64,000 nucleotides of DNA from Franzmannia pantelleriensis. GTDB taxonomy: Bacteria; Pseudomonadota; Gammaproteobacteria; Pseudomonadales; Halomonadaceae. How positions within the stretch are numbered: the first letter of the stretch is position 1; each line of letters begins with the position of its first letter. The notes below the pieces were generated by a model. It ran no database searches and was not told the DNA's origin. It saw only the letters and a program-made list of their open reading frames with translations. The position numbers and the translations under genes were made by a program. Where the stretch lies: positions 1 to 64,000 of the forward strand of contig NZ_FNGH01000018.1 in assembly GCF_900102875.1 (NCBI RefSeq), written 5' to 3'. Below are positions 58,549 to 64,000 of the stretch, piece after piece.

Positions 58549-59358
58549 TCAGCGCTGCAGCAGTGTGAGAATCATATTGGGCAGCTGATTGGCCTGAGCC
58601 AAGACCGCCATGCTGGCCTGCTGGAGAATCTGCGCGCGAACCATTTTCGACACCTCGGCGGCATAGTCAGCGTCCATGATCCGCGAGCGTGAGGCCGCCA
58701 GGTTGATCTGGGTGGTCGCCAGGTTATCGATCACCCCTTCGAGGCGATTGTGCGTCGCGCCCAAATAGCTACGCTGGCGGTCGACGCGCGTTAGTGCCTC
58801 ATCGAGCCGCGCCAGCCGGTCCTCGTCCACCTCCTCGACATTGAAGTCCTCGAGACCCAGCCCGTCGAGGTCGAGTGCCGTCAAGGCAATATCGATCGTC
58901 TGACCATCATAGGCCCCCACCTGGATCGACAGCGAGCGGGACTGCCCCAGCGGCTTGACGCCGTTGAAATCCGTCTGGCCGGTAAGGCGGTTGATTTCGT
59001 CGAGGCGCTGATCGACTTCGTGCTGGATCGACGCCAGGTCGCGCTCATTCAGCGTGCCGTTGGCCGCCTGCACCGAGAGCTCGCGGATACGCTGGAGATT
59101 GTCGTTGACCTGGTTCAATGCCCCTTCGGCGGTCTGCACCAGCGAGATACCGTCATTGGCATTGCGCTGCGCCTGGGCGAGCCCACGGATCTGCGCGGTC
59201 ATGCGATTGGCAATCGCCTGACCGGCGGCATCGTCCTTGGCACTGTTGATACGCAGGCCCGACGACAGCCGCTGCATCGCCGTCTGCATCTCAGACTGGC
59301 TGGCGTGGAGATGCTGGCGCGCCAGCATCGACATGATAGACGTATTGAGCACCAGCAC
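58549..59358 (-). CDS. Short flagellin, second copy
   Basis: A 269-aa flagellin with complete N-terminal (RLSSGLRINSAKDDAAGQA, NRMTAQI, ANDGISLVQTAEGALNQVND) and C-terminal (AASRSRIMDADYAAEVSKM, AQILQQASMAVLAQANQLP) D0/D1 regions joined by only about 60 residues, so the surface domains D2/D3 are absent. The usual M(A/S)VINTN start is replaced: the frame has only GTG codons (59358 or 59352, giving VLNTSIMSML), with no ATG and a weak Shine-Dalgarno, so expression may be low. It has its own sigma-28 promoter. It could be a minor filament, hook-proximal or regulatory flagellin. Confidence 0.9.
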   Translation of the reverse strand: MLVLNTSIMSMLARQHLHASQSEMQTAMQRLSSGLRINSAKDDAAGQAIANRMTAQIRGLAQAQRNANDGISLVQTAEGALNQVNDNLQRIRELSVQAANGTLNERDLASIQHEVDQRLDEINRLTGQTDFNGVKPLGQSRSLSIQVGAYDGQTIDIALTALDLDGLGLEDFNVEEVDEDRLARLDEALTRVDRQRSYLGATHNRLEGVIDNLATTQINLAASRSRIMDADYAAEVSKMVRAQILQQASMAVLAQANQLPNMILTLLQR

Positions 59359-59411
59359 CGAGGCAAGCCCCCAAGCGCGCGCCGGGTGGCGCGCAGAGAT
59401 AGATACTCAGA

Positions 59412-59438
59412 TTATCGGCAGGCGTGGCAACATCTTGA
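59412..59438 (-). promoter_or_regulatory. Sigma-28 (FliA) promoter of the short flagellin
   Basis: On the minus strand: TCAAGATG, 11 nt, GCCGATAA (exact -10). Transcription would start near 59405, about 47 nt before the GTG at 59358. Confidence 0.8.
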
Positions 59439-59469
59439 GAAGAAACTGCTGCTATCGGTGAGGCCGGCG

Positions 59470-59679
59470 TTACGCCACCTCGTCGAGCATTGACAGCGTA
59501 TAGGCGCGCTGATCGGCCACCACCTTGGCGTAGATCGCATGCACCTCGTAGTAGGCGGCCTCATGGCTCTGATCCATGCCCGATGCCTCGAGGCGCACCA
59601 TCAGCGTGCGGGCATCGTGGATCAGGCTATCGAACTCCTCGATCACCTGCTGGTACTCATCTGGCGTCACGGCATACAT
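59470..59679 (-). CDS. Small EASGMD-motif helical protein, paralogue 2
   Basis: A protein of about 69 aa, predicted all-helical, not recognised by family. It aligns without gaps to the product of 60849-61040: TPDEYQQVIEEF against TIEEHQQVIHEL, RLEASGMD against RFEASGMD, and matching QR residues near the end (about 23 of 62 identical by my count). The start is uncertain: ATG 59679, ATG 59697 or GTG 59670, the last matching the paralogue's first residues. It lies between the short flagellin and a REP element. Size and position suggest a flagellin chaperone or secretion helper (FliS/FliT-like in role), which is inference. Confidence 0.65.
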   Translation of the reverse strand: MYAVTPDEYQQVIEEFDSLIHDARTLMVRLEASGMDQSHEAAYYEVHAIYAKVVADQRAYTLSMLDEVA

Positions 59680-59833
59680 CTCGACATCGTGGAACATATG
59701 GAACAGTGTAAGCCACTCTCCGCGACGCCGATTGACCAAAAAGCGAATGGAAACAGGGCCTGCGGCGCTAATTGAGCAGCGCGCCAGGATGGCGAATCCA
59801 ATCACCCCACACGGCAATTGTCGCCAGAGCTAA

Positions 59834-59890
59834 TGTAGGAGCGATTTCAATCGCGATGACGTTGGCCAAGCTCGGCAGCGCTGCGCAATG
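59834..59890. repeat. Solitary REP element
   Basis: TGTAGGAGCGATTTCAATCG followed by CGATGACGTTGGC and CGGCAGCGCTGCGC, a diverged single copy of the REP family found in tandem at 27051-27458. It lies between two small genes of the flagellar locus. Confidence 0.8.
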
Positions 59891-59898
59891 CAATCGTG

Positions 59899-60255
59899 TT
59901 AACCCGTTTGGATCGCCTGGGTCTGCTGGTAGAGCTTGATGGCGCTGTTCAGCGCCACCTGCTCGTGTTCATCGAGCTCCAGCATGGGGCCGGACGGTAC
60001 CGCACCGGGATCGCTCACCTCGTCAAGCAAGTGCGCATGGCGTTTCAGCAGGTGGTCGAGGTTCATGCGAATCATGGTCAGGTTGACCTGGAAGGCGTGC
60101 TGCTGTCGCTCCCGGCGGGCACGCTCATCGCCCGGCGGCGCCTGCTCGATCAGCGTCGCAAGCGTCTCGTCGATAAAGCGTTCAGTGGCTTTCAGCTTGG
60201 GGATAAGATCGTGCAGCAGCTCGCGTACAGAGATGCGGTCGCCGATGGTGGTCAT
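59899..60255 (-). CDS. Small helical protein coupled to the PD-(D/E)XK-like gene
   Basis: A 118-aa protein without recognised family. It is largely helical and charged (VRELLHDLIPKLKATERFID, TLATLIEQ, MIRMNLDHLLKRHAHLLDE), with one Pro/Gly break. The ATG overlaps the stop of the upstream gene (ATGA) with GGAG just before, so it is translationally coupled to the nuclease-like protein and shares its sigma-28 promoter. The shape would suit a chaperone or regulatory partner; this is inference. Confidence 0.65.
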   Translation of the reverse strand: MTTIGDRISVRELLHDLIPKLKATERFIDETLATLIEQAPPGDERARRERQQHAFQVNLTMIRMNLDHLLKRHAHLLDEVSDPGAVPSGPMLELDEHEQVALNSAIKLYQQTQAIQTG

Positions 60256-60731
60256 GGCAGCATCTCCAAGTGGTGATGCCCGCGCCCTTCGCCGACGCCA
60301 ATCTCGATCATCGCCGCATGGGGGCAACCGAGCCTCTTCTTGCAGTGCTGAAGCTTGCGACGCTCGCGGTGGCGGGCGGCCTGGGCATCACTCTTCAGCA
60401 CCTCGATCACCGCCAGGGTTTCACCGCTGACGCGGCGATGGATCAGCAGGTCCGGAAAGATGGTCGGCGCCTCGGTGGTGGCGCTGGTGGTAGACACCAC
60501 GATATGGCCACGGCTCTGCAGCGGCCCGCGCCAGCAGTTGAACTCGCAATCGACATCCCAATCGGGAAAAAGCCCCTGAAGATGGCAGCCCAGGCGAGCG
60601 GTGATACTACGTTCGGTTGCCCGCGCCACCAGCAGCGCCGCATCGCGCTCCTGCAAGCGCGTCAGCGCCTGCTCCAGGCCACCGATAACGTCCGCCTCCA
60701 GGGCGGTGGGAAAGGTCTCGATATGGGTCAT
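60252..60731 (-). CDS. PD-(D/E)XK-like protein in the flagellar regulon
   Basis: A 159-aa protein. The first 40 residues are helical; the core reads DWDVDCEFNCW, FPDLLIHRRVSGETLAVIEVLKSD, a helix HRERRKLQHCKKRL, then AAMIEIGVG. The PD...(14)...E-x-L-K spacing with following D and K is the PD-(D/E)XK nuclease-like pattern, as in several uncharacterised small proteins. Start ATG 60731 has AGGGG about 10 nt upstream. A near-consensus sigma-28 promoter lies 50 nt upstream. A nuclease fold under flagellar control is unexpected, and nuclease activity is unproven. Confidence 0.6.
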   Translation of the reverse strand: MTHIETFPTALEADVIGGLEQALTRLQERDAALLVARATERSITARLGCHLQGLFPDWDVDCEFNCWRGPLQSRGHIVVSTTSATTEAPTIFPDLLIHRRVSGETLAVIEVLKSDAQAARHRERRKLQHCKKRLGCPHAAMIEIGVGEGRGHHHLEMLP

Positions 60732-60782
60732 GCGCTGATATCCCCTGCGTTGTGGTGCTCGCTTCTTGTTGTATTCATCAGC

Positions 60783-60809
60783 ATATCGGCATGTAGGCGG
60801 AAAACTTGA
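60783..60809 (-). promoter_or_regulatory. Sigma-28 (FliA) promoter of the PD-(D/E)XK-like gene pair
   Basis: On the minus strand: TCAAGTTT, 11 nt, GCCGATAT. Fourteen of sixteen box positions agree with consensus. Confidence 0.8.
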
Positions 60810-60848
60810 GCCGTACTAATGGGGTGGCAGCAGTCAAGGCAACGCTAT

Positions 60849-61040
60849 TCAGCCCGACATCGCAAGCGCATGTGTCCGCTGCTGCTTCACAGCATCATCG
60901 AGAATCACTAGCAGCCTGTCGTAGTCCTCTGTCATCTGCTTATCCATGCCGGAGGCCTCGAAGCGGTCGATGGTGTACTGGGTATCGTCAATGACACCCT
61001 GAAGCTCATGGATCACTTGCTGGTGCTCTTCAATGGTCAT
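60849..61040 (-). CDS. Small EASGMD-motif helical protein, paralogue 1
   Basis: A 63-aa helical protein: EEHQQVIHELQGVIDD, RFEASGMDKQMTEDY, ILDDAVKQQRTHALAM. Start ATG 61040 has GAGGA about 7 nt upstream. It lies 19 nt downstream of the fliC terminator T-run, so it depends on read-through or an unseen promoter. Its paralogue is at 59470-59679, beside the other flagellin. No family recognised; role as a filament-protein chaperone is inferred from position and size. Confidence 0.7.
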   Translation of the reverse strand: MTIEEHQQVIHELQGVIDDTQYTIDRFEASGMDKQMTEDYDRLLVILDDAVKQQRTHALAMSG

Positions 61041-61058
61041 GTCATGTCCTCAGAAAGC

Positions 61059-61090
61059 AAAAAACCGGCCCCTCGAAAGGAGCCGGTTCG
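61059..61090 (-). terminator. Rho-independent terminator of fliC
   Basis: Minus strand: AACCGGCTCC, loop TTTCG, then a paired AGGGGCCGGTT and a run of six T. It lies 46-77 nt past the fliC stop. Confidence 0.88.
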
Positions 61091-61135
61091 TTGGCAGTGC
61101 CAAAGGGAAGAAGCCTATTCCCTAGTAGCTCAACC

Positions 61136-62221
61136 TTAACCCAGCAGAGACAGGACGTTCTGCGGGATCTGGTTGGCCTGTGCCAGTACCGAAGTGCCGG
61201 CCTGCTGCAGGATTTGGGCGCGGGTCATGTTGGCCACTTCCACCGCGTAGTCGGCATCTTCGATGCGCGAACGGGCAGCGGCCAGGTTGGTCTCGTTAGT
61301 GCTCAAGTTGGTGATGGCATCTTCGAAACGGTTCTGCACGGCACCCAGGTCGGAGCGGAGGCTATCTATATTCTTGAGAGCGGTATCGATATCGGCCAAT
61401 GGCGTCAAACCGGCATCCTTGACCTGAGCTTCTGTCAAGGCGGCGGCGCCAATCGTACCACTGACGACGCCCTCGTCACTTACCATTACGTCAGTAAGAG
61501 TGAAGTAGTCACCGGCTTCGTCACGGATGTAATAAGTATCATTATCGGCAGCATCCTTGATCGTAAAGACAGTGCCTGCATCATTGATAGCATCTGAGAA
61601 GTTAACGCCCGAGTTAATCGGGTTCGTATCAGGGTCGGCGGCATTACCATCCGCTGTAGCAGCGAAGTCAGAAGCAGCGACTGTACGCGGAAGGTTGGTG
61701 ACATCCAGGCTACCCAACCCCAAGGTCTCAGTAGTAATTTCTCTAAGACCAACATTGATGGCTTCGCCGTCGTTAGCACCAACCTGAATGGCAATGCTTT
61801 GATTATCAGCCAGCACCTTGACGCCGTTGAAGTTGGTCTCCTTGGAGATGCGATCGATCTCGGAGGTGCGCTGATTGATCTCATCCTGGATGGACTGCAG
61901 GTCATCGGCAGAGTTGGTGCCGTTCTGGGCCTGTACCGTCAGCTCACGAATACGCTGGACGTTATCGTTGATCTGGTTCAGGGCGCCCTCAGCGGTCTGG
62001 GCAACCGAGATACCGTCGTTGGCGTTACGCTGAGCCTGAGCCAGACCGGTGATCTGAGCAGTCATACGGTTGGCGATAGCCTGGCCGGCGGCGTCGTCCT
62101 TGGCGCTGTTGATGCGCAAGCCCGAGGAGAGACGTTCCATGGAGGTCTGCAGAGCATTCTGGCTCTTTTGCAGATTGGATTGGCCAATCATGGAAGTGAT
62201 GTTTGTATTGATCACGGACAT
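61136..62221 (-). CDS. fliC: Flagellin FliC
   Basis: Main filament subunit, 361 aa. The N-terminal D0/D1 part (MSVINTNITSMIGQSNLQKS, RLSSGLRINSAKDDAAGQA) and C-terminal part (ENLAAARSRIEDADYAVE-type segment, QILQQAGTSVLAQANQIPQ) are conserved. The centre (about 165-280) is acidic and variable (TADGNAADPDTNPINSG, IKDAADNDTYYIRDEAG). That central part is visibly AT-richer than its flanks, as often seen where surface domains are exchanged. It has a consensus sigma-28 promoter and a strong terminator, so it forms its own transcript. Confidence 0.97.
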   Translation of the reverse strand: MSVINTNITSMIGQSNLQKSQNALQTSMERLSSGLRINSAKDDAAGQAIANRMTAQITGLAQAQRNANDGISVAQTAEGALNQINDNVQRIRELTVQAQNGTNSADDLQSIQDEINQRTSEIDRISKETNFNGVKVLADNQSIAIQVGANDGEAINVGLREITTETLGLGSLDVTNLPRTVAASDFAATADGNAADPDTNPINSGVNFSDAINDAGTVFTIKDAADNDTYYIRDEAGDYFTLTDVMVSDEGVVSGTIGAAALTEAQVKDAGLTPLADIDTALKNIDSLRSDLGAVQNRFEDAITNLSTNETNLAAARSRIEDADYAVEVANMTRAQILQQAGTSVLAQANQIPQNVLSLLG

Positions 62222-62275
62222 GTTTAAGGTCTCACATGTGATAACGGGTCACGAGCCTCACAGCGCTCATTCTCT

Positions 62276-62302
62276 GTATCGGCCATCAGATGCAAAACTT
62301 TA
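62276..62302 (-). promoter_or_regulatory. Sigma-28 (FliA) promoter of fliC
   Basis: Minus strand: TAAAGTTT, 11 nt, GCCGATAC. The -35 box is exact and the -10 box misses only the last position. Predicted leader about 48 nt. Confidence 0.9.
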
Positions 62303-62345
62303 GTACTCCCGCCGACTTTTTTGCCGGGCCATGCACCCTGTGCGC

Positions 62346-63989
62346 CTAGCGGATTTCCACCCCCTTCGGTATCGCACCGTCCCAGGGCTTGGCATCGAAA
62401 CCACTCACGCTAGCGCCCTCGGGCCCATTCGGCACCTCATCGCAGAGGGGTTGCAGGTCACCCAGCTTGCCGTGAATTACAGCCTCCACGCTGCCATCGG
62501 AACTGTTACGTACCCAGCCCGCGATGCCCCGTTCTACCAGCTGGCTGGCAAACCATTGGTGATAACCGACCCCCTGTACCTGGCCGCTGATCAACAGGCG
62601 CAGCGTCAGTATATCGTCTTCCGAGAATACAGGTGCGGTTCCTTCGGGCAGATTGAAGTGCCAGGGAGAGATATCCGTCAAAAAACAGAAGTGCTCGTGC
62701 ACCTTTCGGGTAATCGTCTTCCAAGACAGCTGAACATGATCTCCCTCGGGCAAATGACTTACCCAGTTACGCATGGCAGGGTTCATTTCAAAGATAACAA
62801 GTTTACTTGGATCGTCAGCGGACGGGGAAAAATCCACACCGCAATAATCCAACCCTAGCGCCTGCATCGCCTCAGACAAGGCGGCCCAGTTAGATTCCCC
62901 CAAGTGCCTAGCCGGGTCATGACAGTACGCTCGTTCAAGATCGACCAGCCAGGGATTGGCCTGCATGATCTTCTCGGCGCTCTTCAGATGAACATTAAAG
63001 CTGTCACCGGTGAAAAGGTGGCAAGGGTATAGGTTACTCCCCACCATAAAAGCACGATACTTGGGGAATAGCCGTATATCAGGGCAGCGTGCATCCTGAT
63101 AGCTAACATCATGATACTCAATCAAGTACAGCGTCTGGGGTTGCTGAGCGAGGGCAGCGTCCAGCTCCTTGTAGTCGTGCGAGGCTGGCTCCTGAACCAG
63201 GTGCATATACTTGCCACCCTGATAGCCGGCCAGCCGAACAATCAGCGGAAAGGTCAACGACTCCTTTTTAACAGCATCCTCCACCAGGGCCCTGCAGTCG
63301 CCTTGAACATGCTCCAACTTAATGCTCTTCGGCACTATCACGCCCTGGGCCCCCATCAGTCGATCATGGTTGCCTTCTCGCGATGCTGCCAACACCTCCA
63401 AGGGTGCATTCACGACCGGCACACACAAGCGATCACATAAACGGTGTGCATGGGCAAGCGCCTCTGCACAACGCTCGGCGTCGGTAATGGCGTTATAGAC
63501 CAAATCGAGCTTGGGCAGCTTTCGGGCCACCTCGGGCGCACTACTTATGGTATCTACGAATAGTGTCCATACCTCGATATGCGCCGCATCCAGCAGTAGC
63601 GAGAGATTATTGTGCCCCTCCATTATCTGCGCCTGGAACGTCTTGCGGTTGATTCGCCACTCGGAAGACTCTGCGGTCATCAGCACCAGCACTCGCATCT
63701 TGCGCTGATTGTCCGGGATCTTCTTCTCACAGCGGAAAGGCTCGAGCCGTAACCCTCGACGCACCCAGTACTCGGCCTGCTCGTTAAGGCCAGCCTCAGT
63801 ATAAAGCGCCGACAGCGTCATCATGCCTTTGGACTCTGTCGGGCGGAGCTCAACATAGCGCAGCAGGGCACTGATGGCGGCAAGGTCCTGGCGCCCCATG
63901 GCGTGAAGCTTGGCCAACAGCCAGAATACCCTCGGATAGCTGGGGAGCTGGTAACTAGCGGCCAGCAGAGAGTGCAGTGCCTTGGTCAT
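62346..63989 (-). CDS. TPR/ATP-grasp/acylphosphatase-like fusion (possibly truncated by window edge)
   Basis: At least 547 aa. Residues 1-85 look like TPR helices (VFWLLAKLHAMGRQDLAAI, MTLSALYTEAGLNEQAEYW); 95-430 resemble an ATP-grasp ligase (PLIVRLAGYQGGKYM, KYRAFMVG, CGVDFSPSADDPSKL, FEMNPAMRNW with D386, E401 and N403 as metal ligands); 460-540 form an acylphosphatase domain (SGQVQGVGYHQWF, GWVRNSSDG). In that domain the catalytic arginine of GVGFR is His477, while the asparagine (N495) is kept. An ATG at 63989 follows GGAG closely, but the frame runs open to the window end, so the gene may start outside. Directly upstream of fliC, a role in modifying or processing flagellin is inferred. 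Confidence 0.7.
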   Translation of the reverse strand: MTKALHSLLAASYQLPSYPRVFWLLAKLHAMGRQDLAAISALLRYVELRPTESKGMMTLSALYTEAGLNEQAEYWVRRGLRLEPFRCEKKIPDNQRKMRVLVLMTAESSEWRINRKTFQAQIMEGHNNLSLLLDAAHIEVWTLFVDTISSAPEVARKLPKLDLVYNAITDAERCAEALAHAHRLCDRLCVPVVNAPLEVLAASREGNHDRLMGAQGVIVPKSIKLEHVQGDCRALVEDAVKKESLTFPLIVRLAGYQGGKYMHLVQEPASHDYKELDAALAQQPQTLYLIEYHDVSYQDARCPDIRLFPKYRAFMVGSNLYPCHLFTGDSFNVHLKSAEKIMQANPWLVDLERAYCHDPARHLGESNWAALSEAMQALGLDYCGVDFSPSADDPSKLVIFEMNPAMRNWVSHLPEGDHVQLSWKTITRKVHEHFCFLTDISPWHFNLPEGTAPVFSEDDILTLRLLISGQVQGVGYHQWFASQLVERGIAGWVRNSSDGSVEAVIHGKLGDLQPLCDEVPNGPEGASVSGFDAKPWDGAIPKGVEIR

Positions 63990-64000
63990 GTCTCCGGCTT

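Noticed and set aside
59698-59898. Sigma-28 promoter for the second EASGMD gene
   Set aside because: I searched the upstream region for GCCGATA with a box 11 nt away and found none; it may be transcribed from the 60783 promoter through the REP element.

Overview
The window is about 64 kb of GC-rich gammaproteobacterial chromosome. Gene content and synteny (two-subunit pyruvate carboxylase with divergent LysR gene, DUF3141 PHA-synthase-like protein, PPi-type phosphofructokinase, dacA-ybeD-lipB and rodA-mrdA-rlmH-rsfS-nadD-proA cluster, dusB-fis, bioBFHCD) point to Halomonadaceae, most likely a Halomonas-like species. This is inferred from family knowledge; no 16S gene is present. There is no phage, plasmid or insertion sequence; most of the window is conserved core genome.

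Layout. 0-10 kb: end of pyruvate kinase, methylglyoxal synthase, DUF3141 protein, pycA/pycB with their LysR regulator, lipA, then lipB and ybeD facing lipA. 10-19.5 kb: cell-wall elongation and cell-cycle block on the minus strand (proA-nadD-rsfS-rlmH-mrdA-rodA-mltB-rlpA-dacA). 19.6-22.8 kb: a translationally coupled trio of two membrane proteins with GGDEF-like but degenerate C-termini and a DedA-PAP2 fusion. 22.9-35 kb: LysE exporter, ubiX, mpl, PPi-phosphofructokinase, a four-unit REP array, a PP2C/kinase fusion with degraded catalytic motifs, ppa, a DUF2333 protein, dsbD, accBC. 35-45 kb: prmA, dusB-fis, purH, succinate-semialdehyde dehydrogenase, folX-folE, a TraB-like secreted protein, srkA, comF. 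45.6-50.2 kb: biotin operon bioBFHCD (no bioA) behind two candidate BirA boxes, then tRNA-Leu(TAG).

50.4-64 kb is the most unusual part. Six sites match the flagellar sigma-28 consensus (TAAAG-like box, exactly 11 nt, GCCGATA). They precede two GGDEF-EAL proteins, an outer-membrane beta-barrel protein, two flagellin genes (a normal fliC and a short GTG-initiated one), and a coupled pair made of a PD-(D/E)XK-like protein and a small helical protein. Two small EASGMD-motif paralogues are interspersed, and a TPR/ATP-grasp/acylphosphatase-like fusion lies directly upstream of fliC. I read this as a late-flagellar regulon locus coupling filament composition, c-di-GMP turnover and several undescribed accessory proteins.

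A modular dispersed repeat is present four times (two long, two short copies), and a separate REP family forms a tandem array at 27.05-27.46 kb plus a single diverged copy at 59.8 kb.
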